The notes under the pieces were generated by a model. It was not told where the DNA came from. It did not search any database and saw nothing but the letters and a program-made list of their open reading frames with translations. Positions 1 to 8,849 of a stretch of DNA of 50,197 bases are shown here, piece after piece; the first letter of the stretch is position 1; each line of letters starts with the position of its first letter. Source of the stretch: an uncultured Opitutia bacterium. Its GTDB lineage: Bacteria > Verrucomicrobiota > Verrucomicrobiia > Opitutales > Opitutaceae. The translations under genes were made by a program, and so were the position numbers. The stretch covers positions 1-50,197 of the forward strand of contig CAIMAQ010000030.1 in NCBI GenBank assembly GCA_903839035.1, written 5' to 3'.

Positions 1-38
1 CCCGCGCCGCACACACTTCCGCGGTTGGAAAAATCCCC

Positions 39-1472
39 ATGATGCCCTCCTCGCCGACTCCGAAACTGCCTCTTTGGATTTTCATCCTCACGGATGTCGC
101 CCTGCTCCTGGCAGGCCTGTTCATCGCCGCCCGGAGTCCCACCCCGCTCTCGTCCACCGCCGTCCTGTCGATCGTGACCTGCGTCATCGCGGGCGCCATC
201 GTGCTCTTCGTGCCGCTCGTCAGCCATGTGGAGCGCGAGAAAAACGAGGCCCTCGACGACCGCCAGCGCGCCCTCGAGGCCCTCGCCAGCACCGTCACCA
301 CCTCCGCCGAGCAGATCAGCATCGCCACCCAGGGCCTCCACGCCATCGCCGAGCTTGCCCAGAAAAACCTCCGCTCGGCTGAGCAGCTCCCGGCGGTGCT
401 CCAGGCGAAGATCACCGAGTTCGAATCCCTCCTCGCCAACGCCCAGGCCGACGAGCGCGAGGAATTGAAAAAGGAGCTCGCCCAGTTGCGCGCCTCCGAA
501 AGCGACCGGCTCGAGGCCATCGCCGACAAGGTCGACCACGCGTCCGGCGAGCTCACCAAGCTCGAGGCCTCCACCCAGCGGCACCTCACCGCCGCCCAGG
601 CCGCCCTCGCCGCCGCCCCCGAGGCGCTCACGGCTGCCACCCATTCCGCCCTCGCCAAGATCACAGCCGCCCTCGCGGCCATCCCGGCCCCCGTCGCCGC
701 GCCCGTCGAGCCGGCGGCCGAAAAACCCAAGTCCGTCAAACCCGCGCCCAAGCCGACCGAAGAGGGCCTGCACATCATCCCGGTTGTCCCCCCGACCGCC
801 ACGCCCTTCATCGGCGACGTCGCTTCCATCGCCCCGGAGATGACCATCGCCCCGTTCGCGGGCAGCCTGCTTTCCTCGGATCCCACCAAGCTGTCCCCGC
901 CGCCTGTTGAGGCCCCGTCCACCGCCTCACCCACGGACTTGCCTGCCAGCAACCCGGCGCCGGCGGAAGCCTCGGCGTCGGAAAGCACGCCACCCACCGC
1001 GGAACCCAAGCCCGTCAAGAAGCGCGCCCCGCGTAAACCCAAGCCGGTGGAAACCGCCGAGCCCTCGCCGGTGGCTGCGCCGCCGGAAGAGCCAATCCTT
1101 AGTCCCGCGGACGAAGCCGGGCCCAACATTGCCCAAAGTGAATTCAGCCAGATCCCACCCGACGAGTCCCCGCGCGCCAGCGCCGAGGTGACAGAAACCG
1201 TCATCTCCTCCGACGGCGCCACCCGCCTTCTCGTCACCGCCTACATCGGCATCGGCAACCGCCTCTTCATCCGTGGCGAGGGCCCGGGCCTGAGCTGGGA
1301 CAAGGGCGTGCCGCTCCAGTTTGTCTCCATCGGCAAGTGGCGCTGGGAAACCAGCGACGCCGCCGCGCCGGTGAAATTCAAACTCTACAAGAACGACGAA
1401 ACCGAATGCGCCGCGCTCGGCAGCCGGTCCCTGGACCCCGGCCAGCAGGCGGAAGTCAACGCGACGTTCTGA
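39..1472 (+). CDS. Membrane-anchored coiled-coil protein with C-terminal beta-rich domain
   Basis: The 477-residue product has two hydrophobic segments near the N-terminus (about residues 11-31 and 39-60), which should anchor it in the inner membrane. Residues about 65-200 are charged and Ala/Leu/Glu-rich, as expected of a coiled coil. Residues about 215-390 form a Pro/Ala/Lys-rich linker of low complexity. The last 80 or so residues look like a compact beta-domain, with motifs such as RLFIRGEGPGLSWDKG and a KFKLYKND strand that resemble starch-binding or isoamylase-N-type sandwiches. Two ATG codons lie in tandem at 39 and 42 and either could start the gene; no strong ribosome-binding site is visible. 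I do not recognise a named family. A structural or envelope role is inference only. Confidence 0.7.
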   Translation: MMPSSPTPKLPLWIFILTDVALLLAGLFIAARSPTPLSSTAVLSIVTCVIAGAIVLFVPLVSHVEREKNEALDDRQRALEALASTVTTSAEQISIATQGLHAIAELAQKNLRSAEQLPAVLQAKITEFESLLANAQADEREELKKELAQLRASESDRLEAIADKVDHASGELTKLEASTQRHLTAAQAALAAAPEALTAATHSALAKITAALAAIPAPVAAPVEPAAEKPKSVKPAPKPTEEGLHIIPVVPPTATPFIGDVASIAPEMTIAPFAGSLLSSDPTKLSPPPVEAPSTASPTDLPASNPAPAEASASESTPPTAEPKPVKKRAPRKPKPVETAEPSPVAAPPEEPILSPADEAGPNIAQSEFSQIPPDESPRASAEVTETVISSDGATRLLVTAYIGIGNRLFIRGEGPGLSWDKGVPLQFVSIGKWRWETSDAAAPVKFKLYKNDETECAALGSRSLDPGQQAEVNATF

Positions 1473-1497
1473 GTGTCCTGCGGTCAGCGGATCGCTT

Positions 1498-3060
1498 GTG
1501 GCCATCACGGATCATTTCATTGCCGGTGACGTCGCCAGCCGTTCGTTTCGGCTGCGAGCGAACGGGCAGCCCGTCGCGGTGGTCGAAACGCCGCCCATGG
1601 ACGCCGCCGAACGCGACCGCCTCGCCGCGGCCTACGGCCAGCTGCCCTCGTACTGCCACATCTATGATCCCGCCGGCATGCAGCTGCATTACGCCCACTT
1701 TGCGGCCGCCGGCGACGTGGAGCTGTGCATCGAACTCGAGGAGGAGATCCACTCCTTCCGCATTCATCCGCTGCGCCGGCAAATTTCCGCCAGCGCCGCG
1801 GGCCGCCGCCTGACGTTCCGCTCCGGTCCGCGGGGCCCGCGACATTTCATCGTCCGCATCAACGCGCTGCCACCGCTGATCCTGATCACCGAGGAACCGG
1901 AAGCCGGCCAGCCCCGGCCGGACGACCCGGCCGTCGTGGACGCCGCGGCGTTCCTCACGGACCACAGCGGCGCCACCGACCAGACAGAAAACTTTCACCG
2001 CGCCTTCGCCGCCGTGGACGGCACCGGCCGCACCCTTGTCGTGCCCGCCGGGGTTTACCTCGTCACGCAGTTGCACGTGAAGGCCGGGCGGAATTTCCGG
2101 ATCTACCTGGCGCCGGGCTGCCTGCTGAAAATCAAGGCCAGCGCGCACGGCGAGAACGAGCATCGCCATGGCCTCTGGCTGCAGGATTGCGAGGATGTCG
2201 CCCTCCTCGGCCGCGGCTGCATCGACCAGCAGGCTTACGAGCACTACGTCCGCGGCGGAAACCAGTACTCGCACGGCATCGTGGACTACTACACCGCCAA
2301 CGAGCTGTGCCCGTGGCTGACCCAGTCCCCGCTATTCATCACGGGCTCGCGCCGGATCCACGTGGACGGCCTGCTGATCCGCAACGGCCGCAATTTCAAC
2401 GTCAACTGCCGCGGTTGTGACGACCTCACGTTGCGCAATCTCAAGATCCTGACGCCGCCCGCCTGCACCCCCGAGTACGCCGACGGGATCAATACCGGGA
2501 GCTGCCACCGCGTGCTCATCGAGGACTGCCTCGTCGCGGCCAACGACGATTGCTTCGCCTCAGGGCATTACCTGGGGGCCTACGACACCCGCTCGTCGCA
2601 GGACCATGTCATCCGCCGGATGCTCGGCTGGAACCTCCGCGCGAGCGGCGTGCGGCTCGGATTTTATGCCGCGCATGACCAGGGCGACTTCACGTTTGAG
2701 GACTGCGACTTCGTCGGGATGATCTACACCTCCTTCCTGGTTCACCCGCTGCAGCCCGCCGCCGGGGGCCGGCCCGCGCGCTACGGCACCATCCGCGCCG
2801 TGGATTGCGCCTTCGACGACGCCCCGCGGCTCGCCTCACTGCTGGATGTGCAGGGGCCGGTCATCGAAAAACTCGCGCTCATCAACCTGACCTTCCACGG
2901 CGCCCCGTCGGCCCAGGCCGCGCTCATCGTCCAAGGCGACGCCCACGCCGGCATCGGGCAGCTCTTGCTCGAGCATCTCTCCTGCCATGGCCAGCGTGTG
3001 ACCCGCCTGGATCAGGTTCCCCACCAGCTCAGCCACGTGACTGAGGTGACCGTCCGCTAA
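1498..3060 (+). CDS. GH28-like (polygalacturonase-type) right-handed beta-helix protein
   Basis: This 520-residue protein has an N-terminal beta-sandwich-like region (about 1-145) followed by a right-handed parallel beta-helix. Residues about 326-352 match the GH28 core: EYADGINTGSC (D329) followed by IEDCLVAANDDC (D350, D351), which correspond to two of the three catalytic aspartate positions. The usual GHG motif is not seen; the equivalent stretch reads ASGVRLGF. No signal peptide is evident, so it may act on imported oligogalacturonides or have another exit route. The start is a GTG, 25 bp after the preceding stop. Function as a glycoside hydrolase acting on pectin-like chains is inferred from the fold and motifs; the missing His makes activity and substrate uncertain. 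A GH49-like relative (sandwich plus beta-helix) is an alternative. Confidence 0.72.
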   Translation: MAITDHFIAGDVASRSFRLRANGQPVAVVETPPMDAAERDRLAAAYGQLPSYCHIYDPAGMQLHYAHFAAAGDVELCIELEEEIHSFRIHPLRRQISASAAGRRLTFRSGPRGPRHFIVRINALPPLILITEEPEAGQPRPDDPAVVDAAAFLTDHSGATDQTENFHRAFAAVDGTGRTLVVPAGVYLVTQLHVKAGRNFRIYLAPGCLLKIKASAHGENEHRHGLWLQDCEDVALLGRGCIDQQAYEHYVRGGNQYSHGIVDYYTANELCPWLTQSPLFITGSRRIHVDGLLIRNGRNFNVNCRGCDDLTLRNLKILTPPACTPEYADGINTGSCHRVLIEDCLVAANDDCFASGHYLGAYDTRSSQDHVIRRMLGWNLRASGVRLGFYAAHDQGDFTFEDCDFVGMIYTSFLVHPLQPAAGGRPARYGTIRAVDCAFDDAPRLASLLDVQGPVIEKLALINLTFHGAPSAQAALIVQGDAHAGIGQLLLEHLSCHGQRVTRLDQVPHQLSHVTEVTVR

Positions 3061-3068
3061 GCCCGGAC

Positions 3069-3269
3069 TCAGTAATGCGGCGGACGCTCGTCGGCCGGCT
3101 CCCCGCCGTCGCCCGTCGCGGTGTCGGTCATCCGCTCGCGCAGCTTGCGCAGCTCCTGCCGGACCCGGGACAGCGTCTCGGTGAGCTCCAGCATCGCCTT
3201 GTCCTGTTCCGTCACATGACGTTCCAGGTAGGCGACCTTTTCCTCCAGCCGCAGCACACGGTCGTTCAT
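3069..3269 (-). CDS. slyX: SlyX family protein
   Basis: The 66-residue product is a short coiled coil (about residues 4-45, heptads of Leu/Val with Glu/Lys/Arg) ending in the PPHY tail typical of SlyX proteins. Length and layout match the family, whose molecular role is poorly known; the name comes from an E. coli gene near slyD. Its ATG overlaps the stop of the upstream receiver-domain gene by four bases (ATGA), so the two are probably translationally coupled. It faces the GH28-like gene tail to tail with only 8 bp between stops. Confidence 0.75.
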   Translation of the reverse strand: MNDRVLRLEEKVAYLERHVTEQDKAMLELTETLSRVRQELRKLRERMTDTATGDGGEPADERPPHY

Positions 3270-3841
3270 TTCGCGGCGTGCTTGAGTTTCTCCAGCTCGG
3301 GAATCACCACGCGCTGGTAGCAGTCCGGGCAGATGGAATGACTGAATTCACTGCCCGTCCGCTCGTTGATGTAGCCCTCGATCTGCTGCCAGTAGTTCTG
3401 GTCGTCGCGGATTTTTTTGCAGTACGAGCAGATCGGGAGCATCTCCTCGAGCTGGCGGACCTGGGTCGCATACCGCAGGATCCGCTCCGCGACGCGCAGA
3501 CGGTTCCAGAGTTCCTCGATATCGAGCGGCTTCGTGAGAAAATCATCCACGCCCGCGTCCGCCGCCTCCTGCTGGTTTTCGCCCGTCGCATCACGCGCGG
3601 TGAGCAGGATGAAATACGTGTAGTCGGCCCCCGCGGCCTTGCGGATGCGGCGGCAGAGCTCGAGCCCGTCCATCTGCGGCATGGCCCAGTCACTCACCAC
3701 CACCCGCACCTGCTCCGACGTCGCCAGCTTCCAGGCCTCCTCGCCATTCGCGGCCTCGAGTACCTCATGGCCCAGCTTGCGCAGCGCCTGGCGCAGCACC
3801 GCGCGGGTCACCGCATCGTCTTCAACGGCGAGGATTTTCAC
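3266..3841 (-). CDS. Response regulator receiver protein with C-terminal Cys4 domain
   Basis: Residues 1-120 form a CheY-like receiver domain: acidic pocket VEDD near the start, phospho-acceptor D51, T81, and K104 in the FLTKPLD motif. Residues about 134-180 form a small domain with two CxxC pairs (C138/C141 and C171/C174) around the phrase CKKIRDDQNYWQQIEGYI, a module often found at the end of sensory and regulator proteins and probably binding zinc. There is no HTH or enzymatic output domain. The GTG at 3841 directly before KILAVEDD is chosen as start; a TTG at 3898 would add 19 residues without similarity and overlap the upstream gene by 8 bp. The cognate kinase is not in the neighbourhood. 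Confidence 0.85.
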   Translation of the reverse strand: MKILAVEDDAVTRAVLRQALRKLGHEVLEAANGEEAWKLATSEQVRVVVSDWAMPQMDGLELCRRIRKAAGADYTYFILLTARDATGENQQEAADAGVDDFLTKPLDIEELWNRLRVAERILRYATQVRQLEEMLPICSYCKKIRDDQNYWQQIEGYINERTGSEFSHSICPDCYQRVVIPELEKLKHAAK

Positions 3842-3890
3842 GGCCCCCAGCGTGGGTTGGGCCCCTGCCAAGGGCAACGTGGAAAAGCAC

Positions 3891-6047
3891 TTACCCAACC
3901 AGCAACTGCCGCAGCGCCGCCGGATCCGTCACCGGCGCCTGGCAGGCAAAGCGTTCACACACAAAGGCTGTAGCGCTTCCCCCGACCGGCCGCATTTCCG
4001 CCAGCCAGGGGGACCGCGACCCCAGCCACTCACGATCCACTTCGCTGGTGACCGCCAGCACGACTCGCCGCGGCCCCAAGCGCTCGTGCAACACCGCCAG
4101 CAAGGCCTGAAAGTCCGGTTCGCGCGGGTCACCCGCGAGCACGACCTGACGCGGGGGCTCGAGCGCGCTGCCCAGTGCGCAGAGCATTTCCGGCATCGCG
4201 TGCGGTGTGCCGCTCCATTGCGCCCGGAAGGCCTCCAGCGTGCGCACCGCGCGGGCGTGGAGCGTTTCATCGTGCAGCATCGCCGCCAGCCGCAGCAGGT
4301 TCACCGCGGCCACCGAACTCGGCGCCGGCTCCGCCCCGTCGTAGTCCTCCTTCAGCCGCAGCACGATCGCCGTGTCGTCCGCGCGGGAATTGAAATAGCC
4401 GCCCTTGGCTTCATCCCAAAACCGCGTGTCCATCGCGCCTTGCAGCTGCTCCGCCCATTCGAGCCAGCGCAGTTCAAATGTCGCCTCATACAGGTCGAGC
4501 AGCCCTTGGATGAGATAGGCGTAGTCCTCGGCAAATCCCTCCGCCGCGCCGCGCGTCAGGCGCCAGCTGCGGAAGAGACCGCCGGTCGCGGGATCAAACA
4601 GCTCCCGCCGCACAAATTCCGCGGCGCGGATCGCCGCCGACAGGTGCTCGGGCTCGCCCAGGACCAGCGCACCTTTGGCCAGCGCGGAAATCATCAGTCC
4701 GTTGTTCGCGGTGATGATCTTGTCGTCGAGCAACGGACGGGGCCGCCGCGACCGCACTTTGCGCAACTTGGTCAGCGCCGCCAGGATCCGCTCGTTTGCC
4801 TGCTCGGGCGTCAGGCCAAACTGCGACGCGGTTCCCATCAACGGATGCCGCTGCACCAGGATGTTTTTACCGACGAACTCTCCGTGCGGATCCCGCTCCG
4901 CCTCTACATTCCCCGCTTCCTTCACGTTGAAGTGCACCCCAAACAACGCCGCGTCGTCCCCCAGCACTTCCCGTAACTCCGCCGCGCTCCAAACGTAGAA
5001 GGCTCCCTCCACGTGCTTCGCGTGCTTGTCGTTCCGCGCAGTCCCCGGCAGCGCGCTATCCGCGTCCTCCGCCGTGAAAAATCCCCCGGCCAGGCCGGTC
5101 AGTTCGCGCCGCACGTAGTCGAAGATATCCCGCGCCATCCACGCAAACCGCTCGTCGCCCGTCGCCTGCACTGCCTCGAGGGCATTGAGCGCAATCTGCG
5201 CCTGGTCATAGAGCATTTTCTCGAAGTGCGGCACGAACCACTCGCCGTCCACCGAGTAGCGGTGATAACCGCCGCCCACGTGGTCGTGGATCCCACCCCG
5301 CGCCATGCCGCGCAGGGTCGACGCCGCCAAACGGATCGCCTCCGCGCCGACCTCGCCCGTCACGCCCTGGATCGCGGCGCAGCGAAAGAGGAAATTGAGA
5401 TTCGAGGCCCGGGGAAACTTCGGCGCGTTGCCAAAGCCGCCGTGATCCGCGTCGAAGGATTCAAAGAAATAGCCCAGCCCCTTCTCAAACGCGTCGCCTC
5501 CCGCCACCGTGAGGTCATCCGCCGACGGCGCCGGCGCCTTGTCCAGATAGTGCTCCCGCAGCATCGCAATCACCCGGTCGCCCTCAGCCACCAGCTTGGC
5601 GCGCTCGTCTTTCCACCCGCGCGCGATCGCGCGCAGGATGGCCGGAAACCCCGCGCGACCTTGCCGGTCCTCCGGTGGAAAATACGTGCCGCCATAAAAC
5701 GGTTTCAGCTCCGGCGTCAGCCATGCACTCAGCGGCCAGCCGCCATGGCCGGTCATCGCCTGCACGTAGGTCATATAAACCTTGTCCACGTCGGGCCGCT
5801 CCTCGCGGTCCACCTTGATGGGGATGAAATGCGCGTTGAGGATCTCCGCCGTCTCCGGGTTCTCGAACGACTCGTGCGCCATCACGTGGCACCAGTGACA
5901 CGTCGAGTAGCCGATGCTCAGGAAGATCGGCTTGTCCTCGGCCCGGGCCCGGGCAAATGCCGCCTCACCCCACGGCAGCCACGCCACGGGATTGTCGGCA
6001 TGCTGGAGCAGGTAGGGCGATTTCTCGTGCGCGAGGGCGTTGGGCAT
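3891..6047 (-). CDS. Thioredoxin-domain protein of the YyaL/SSP411 (SPATA20) family
   Basis: The 718-residue protein begins with the family hallmark ([20 protein letters not shown]), then a thioredoxin-like domain with the CHWC active-site motif at C50 and C53. The remainder is an (alpha/alpha)-barrel related to N-acylglucosamine 2-epimerase and glycosidase toroids (for example [21 protein letters not shown] and YDQAQ). Length is normal for the family, which is widespread but biochemically poorly defined. The ATG at 6047 is chosen because homologues start there; a TTG at 6062 lies in a repeat. The gene is first of a minus-strand group that includes the receiver protein and SlyX. Its start codon lies only 6 bp from the repeat beginning at 6054. 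Confidence 0.9.
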   Translation of the reverse strand: MPNALAHEKSPYLLQHADNPVAWLPWGEAAFARARAEDKPIFLSIGYSTCHWCHVMAHESFENPETAEILNAHFIPIKVDREERPDVDKVYMTYVQAMTGHGGWPLSAWLTPELKPFYGGTYFPPEDRQGRAGFPAILRAIARGWKDERAKLVAEGDRVIAMLREHYLDKAPAPSADDLTVAGGDAFEKGLGYFFESFDADHGGFGNAPKFPRASNLNFLFRCAAIQGVTGEVGAEAIRLAASTLRGMARGGIHDHVGGGYHRYSVDGEWFVPHFEKMLYDQAQIALNALEAVQATGDERFAWMARDIFDYVRRELTGLAGGFFTAEDADSALPGTARNDKHAKHVEGAFYVWSAAELREVLGDDAALFGVHFNVKEAGNVEAERDPHGEFVGKNILVQRHPLMGTASQFGLTPEQANERILAALTKLRKVRSRRPRPLLDDKIITANNGLMISALAKGALVLGEPEHLSAAIRAAEFVRRELFDPATGGLFRSWRLTRGAAEGFAEDYAYLIQGLLDLYEATFELRWLEWAEQLQGAMDTRFWDEAKGGYFNSRADDTAIVLRLKEDYDGAEPAPSSVAAVNLLRLAAMLHDETLHARAVRTLEAFRAQWSGTPHAMPEMLCALGSALEPPRQVVLAGDPREPDFQALLAVLHERLGPRRVVLAVTSEVDREWLGSRSPWLAEMRPVGGSATAFVCERFACQAPVTDPAALRQLLVG

Positions 6048-6053
6048 GGGTGA

Positions 6054-6093
6054 TTGCCACAAAGAGGCACCGAAAGAGCAAAAAGGAAAAGCA
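6054..6093. repeat. Half of a tandem-unit intergenic palindrome (family D)
   Basis: About 40 bp starting TTGCCACAAAGAGGCACCG and made of degenerate 9-11-nt purine-rich units of the GCACCGAAAGA type. Only one arm is seen; the sequence then runs into a GGGCGGGTC-type palindrome. It lies directly upstream of the YyaL-type gene. Confidence 0.55.
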
Positions 6094-6096
6094 GTG

Positions 6097-6118
6097 GGGC
6101 GGGGTCTTCGACCCGCCC
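6097..6118. repeat. GGGCGGGTC-type short palindrome with TTC loop
   Basis: GC-rich hairpin in which GGGCGGGGTC at 6097-6106 pairs with GACCCGCCC at 6110-6118 around a TTC loop. Similar stems occur at 11632, 45469 and 50182. A weakly related sequence, GGGTCCGCCCTACC, at about 6160-6173 may be part of a larger nested structure that ends at the stop of the next gene. A REP-like element is the likely interpretation; it could also act as a terminator or RNA stabiliser. Confidence 0.7.
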
Positions 6119-6171
6119 TCTGGATTCCGCCAGTCTAGGAGGCAGGACGTGACCGCCGGGTCCGCCCTACC

Positions 6172-7218
6172 TCACTTTCCCAAGACCCAAGAAAAGATCA
6201 GTGGCGCCACGATCGTCGCGTCGCTCTCCACGATGAACTTCGGGGTCTTCGCCCCAAGCTTGCCCCACGTGATCTTCTCGTTCGGCACCGCGCCGGAATA
6301 GCTGCCGTAGCTCGTGGTCGAGTCGCTGATCTGCGCGAAATAGCCCCAGAGCGGCACGCCCGTGCGCTGCAGGTCCTGGTGCAGCATCGGAACGACGCAG
6401 ATCGGGAAGTCGCCCGCAATGCCGCCGCCGATCTGGAAAAACCCGATCGAGCCCTCGCCGTTGCGCAGTCTCTTCGCCGTCTTCGTGTACCACTCGGCCA
6501 GCACGGTCATGTACTCGATGCCGGTGCGGACGGTGTGCACGTTCTTCACGTGGCCGCTGATGACGTGGCCGGCAAACATGTTGCCCAGCGTCGCGTCCTC
6601 CCAGCCCGGAACGATGATCGGCAGGTTCTTTTCGCACGCGGCCAGCATCCAGGAATTCTTCGGGTCGATCTGGTAGCTCGGCTTCAGTTTTCCGCCGCGC
6701 AGGATCTTGTACATGAACTCGTGTGGGAAATAACGCTCGCCGGCCCGGTCAGCCTTCACCCATTCCGCGAGTACGACCTTCTCGATGCGGCGCATGGCCT
6801 CCATCTCGGGGATGCACGTGTCTGTCACCCGGTTCATGTGCCGGTTCAGCAGCTTCTGTTCATCCGCCGCCGTGAGGTGCCGGTACTGTGGCACACGCTC
6901 GTAGTAGTCATGCGCGACGAGATTGAAAATGTCCTCTTCCAGGTTCGCGCCGGTGCAGACGATCGCGTGGACCTTGTCCTGGCGGATCATCTCCGCGAGC
7001 GAGATGCCAAGCTCGGCCGTGGACATCGCGCCAGCGAGGGTGACGAGCATCTTGCCGCCCGCGTTGAGGTGCGTCTCGTAGCCCTTGGCAGCGTCCAACA
7101 GCGCCGCGGCGTTGAAGTGGCGGTAGTGCTGGGCAATAAACTTGGAAACCGGGCCTTTCTTGGCCGCGAGCGCGGCATTCACCGCCTCCGGCTTCACTTT
7201 GGCTTTCTTGGCTTTCAT
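6172..7218 (-). CDS. Deoxyhypusine synthase family protein
   Basis: The 348-residue protein is clearly of the deoxyhypusine synthase family throughout, with the NAD-binding segments GAMSTAELGISLAEMI, VCTGANLEEDIFNL and SDATIVAPLIFSW. The active-site lysine is present in ITWGKLG (K320), so the aminobutyl-transfer chemistry from spermidine should be possible. Bacteria lack eIF5A; family members in bacteria are thought to make homospermidine or modify unknown targets. The ATG at 7218 is preferred over a GTG at 7236 because MKAKKAK is a natural start; no clear Shine-Dalgarno sequence is seen. It is transcribed towards 6172 and lies about 125 bp upstream of the YyaL-type gene, with the 6054-6118 repeats between them. 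Confidence 0.9.
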   Translation of the reverse strand: MKAKKAKVKPEAVNAALAAKKGPVSKFIAQHYRHFNAAALLDAAKGYETHLNAGGKMLVTLAGAMSTAELGISLAEMIRQDKVHAIVCTGANLEEDIFNLVAHDYYERVPQYRHLTAADEQKLLNRHMNRVTDTCIPEMEAMRRIEKVVLAEWVKADRAGERYFPHEFMYKILRGGKLKPSYQIDPKNSWMLAACEKNLPIIVPGWEDATLGNMFAGHVISGHVKNVHTVRTGIEYMTVLAEWYTKTAKRLRNGEGSIGFFQIGGGIAGDFPICVVPMLHQDLQRTGVPLWGYFAQISDSTTSYGSYSGAVPNEKITWGKLGAKTPKFIVESDATIVAPLIFSWVLGK

Positions 7219-7307
7219 AAAGGTGAAGGTTAGCACCCGGTCTTCCGGGAGGATACAAAAAACCGTCGCAACGGGGGGTTAAGTCGTCTCTTGTCGTTGG
7301 TTACCCG

Positions 7308-8219
7308 ATGTTTGCCTCGTTTCTAGCCGCTTTCTTCTTTGCCCTCAACGCCACCTGCGCCAGCCATAGCGTCCGGGCCTTGGGCGCCCTGCGCGCCAAC
7401 CTCGGCCGGCTGGTCGTCGCGGCCCTGATTTTGGGCTTCTTCGCCCATACCGTCGGCCGCGGTTTCGCCAGCGCCAGCCTCGGCTGGTTCCTCCTGAGCG
7501 GCCTCATCGGGATGGGGCTGGGTGACCTCGGCGTCTATGGCGCCCTGCCCCTGCTGGGCTCGCGCCTGACGGTCCTCATGACCCAATGCCTCGCCGCCCC
7601 CATCGCCGCCCTCGGGGAGTGGCTCTGGCTCGGGACGAAGCTCACGACCCAGCAAGTGCTCTGGGGTAGCGTGATCCTGGTGGGCGTCGCCGTGGCCATC
7701 ATGCCGAGCAAATCCAGCCCGCCCAAGGTGCACGTCCGGCCGATCGGTTTTCTCTTTGGCCTGGTCGCGGCTGCCGGACAGGGAATCGGCGCCCTCGTCA
7801 GCCGCAAGGGCGTGACCGTCGCCACCGCCGCCGGCGAACACGTGGCCAACGCCACCTTCGGCCTCACCGCCACGTATCACCGCATTCTCGCCGGGCTCAT
7901 TTTCATCACCGTCTGGTTTCTCGTGCTGCGCCTGCTCCGCCGCGTGCCACCCGCCCCGGTGATCACGCCCGAAGTGCGACGCACCAGCCCGCGCTGGGTG
8001 CTCGCCAACGCCCTCGCCGGTCCGGTCGCCGGCGTCGGCTGCTACCAATGGGCCCTCGCCACGACGCCCAGCGGACTCGTCCTGCCCATCGCCGCCACGA
8101 CGCCCCTCCTCGCCATCCCGATCGCCTTCTGGCTCGAGGGCGACCGCCCCACCCGCCGCTCGCTCGTCGGCGCCGTGATCGCCGTCGCCGGCTGCATCGC
8201 GCTGACGCTGAATCGCTGA
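7308..8219 (+). CDS. DMT/EamA-type inner-membrane transporter
   Basis: The 303-residue protein has about ten hydrophobic segments in two halves, as in the drug/metabolite transporter superfamily. The first half ends near LWGSVILVGVAVAIMPS and the second near RRSLVGAVIAVAGCIALTL, the usual EamA repeat ends. The substrate cannot be told from sequence; amino acids, metabolites or drugs are all possible. It is divergent from the deoxyhypusine-synthase-like gene with about 90 bp between start codons, so a shared promoter region is likely. No Shine-Dalgarno sequence is obvious before the ATG. Confidence 0.85.
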   Translation: MFASFLAAFFFALNATCASHSVRALGALRANLGRLVVAALILGFFAHTVGRGFASASLGWFLLSGLIGMGLGDLGVYGALPLLGSRLTVLMTQCLAAPIAALGEWLWLGTKLTTQQVLWGSVILVGVAVAIMPSKSSPPKVHVRPIGFLFGLVAAAGQGIGALVSRKGVTVATAAGEHVANATFGLTATYHRILAGLIFITVWFLVLRLLRRVPPAPVITPEVRRTSPRWVLANALAGPVAGVGCYQWALATTPSGLVLPIAATTPLLAIPIAFWLEGDRPTRRSLVGAVIAVAGCIALTLNR

Positions 8220-8223
8220 TTCT

Positions 8224-8292
8224 TATCGCGGAAGCGCGGAGCAGCCGTCCACTCCGAATTCTGCGCTTCCGCTCTTTCGTGTTTCCGCGATA
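8224..8292. repeat. Family A intergenic palindrome (full copy, diverged)
   Basis: Left arm TATCGCGGAAGCGCGGA at 8224-8240 is mirrored by CGTGTTTCCGCGATA ending at 8292. The outer 10 bp pair perfectly and the inner part is diverged. The arms consist of 8-10-nt units like GCGCGGAAG. It fills the gap between the transporter stop and the lipoprotein gene start. Related copies are at 16071 and 43678, and one arm at 11766. Confidence 0.85.
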
Positions 8293-8306
8293 CTTCCGCG
8301 GTCCCC

Positions 8307-8822
8307 ATGAAACGACTCATCCTCCCGGGCCTAGGTTTGATGATCGCGCTGCTCGCGAGCAGTTGCACGACGGTGATCAACACGAAGAAGGGAACAGACG
8401 GCGACGACCTGGTCGGCGCCTGGCGCGGCAAGGTACAGTTCAAAACCGGCGCCTTCGCCGCCGTCAAAGACCTCGACTTCCTCTACGTCTTCAACGCCGG
8501 CGGTACGATGACGGAGTCCTCCAACTACGACGCCATGCCGCCCGTCACCCCGGCGTACGGGGTGTGGAAAAAAACCGGCCCGCGCCAGTACGAGGCGAAA
8601 TACGTCTACTACTGGACCAAGCCCCCGGCCGCACTGGATGAGATCACCAAGGGCGGCGGCTGGTCCCCCGGCGGCCATGGCGTGCTCACCCAGAAAATCA
8701 CCGTGTCCGAGGATGGAAACACCTTCGACTCGACCCTGACCTACGAGGTCTTCGACCAGGCCGGCAAACCCACCGACCCCGGCAGCGAGGCCTCAGCCAA
8801 GGGCGCGCGGATCAAGTCCTGA
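8307..8822 (+). CDS. Hypothetical lipoprotein
   Basis: The 171-residue product has a lipoprotein signal peptide with a lipobox (LLASSC, Cys at about residue 20), so it should be lipid-anchored in the cell envelope. The mature part (KVQFKTGAFAAVKDLDFLYVFNAGGTMTESSNYD and after) looks like a small beta-barrel with lipocalin- or META-like character. I cannot assign a family with confidence. It starts 14 bp after the family A repeat. The following gene starts 27 bp downstream and also has an N-terminal hydrophobic segment, so the two may be co-transcribed. Confidence 0.75.
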   Translation: MKRLILPGLGLMIALLASSCTTVINTKKGTDGDDLVGAWRGKVQFKTGAFAAVKDLDFLYVFNAGGTMTESSNYDAMPPVTPAYGVWKKTGPRQYEAKYVYYWTKPPAALDEITKGGGWSPGGHGVLTQKITVSEDGNTFDSTLTYEVFDQAGKPTDPGSEASAKGARIKS

Positions 8823-8849
8823 GGTTTTCGCTCGAACCAGCTCCCACGG

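Noticed and set aside
6048-6062. Earlier TTG start (6062) for the YyaL-type gene
   Set aside because: The codon lies inside the family D repeat and the family normally begins at [14 protein letters not shown], which corresponds to the ATG at 6047.
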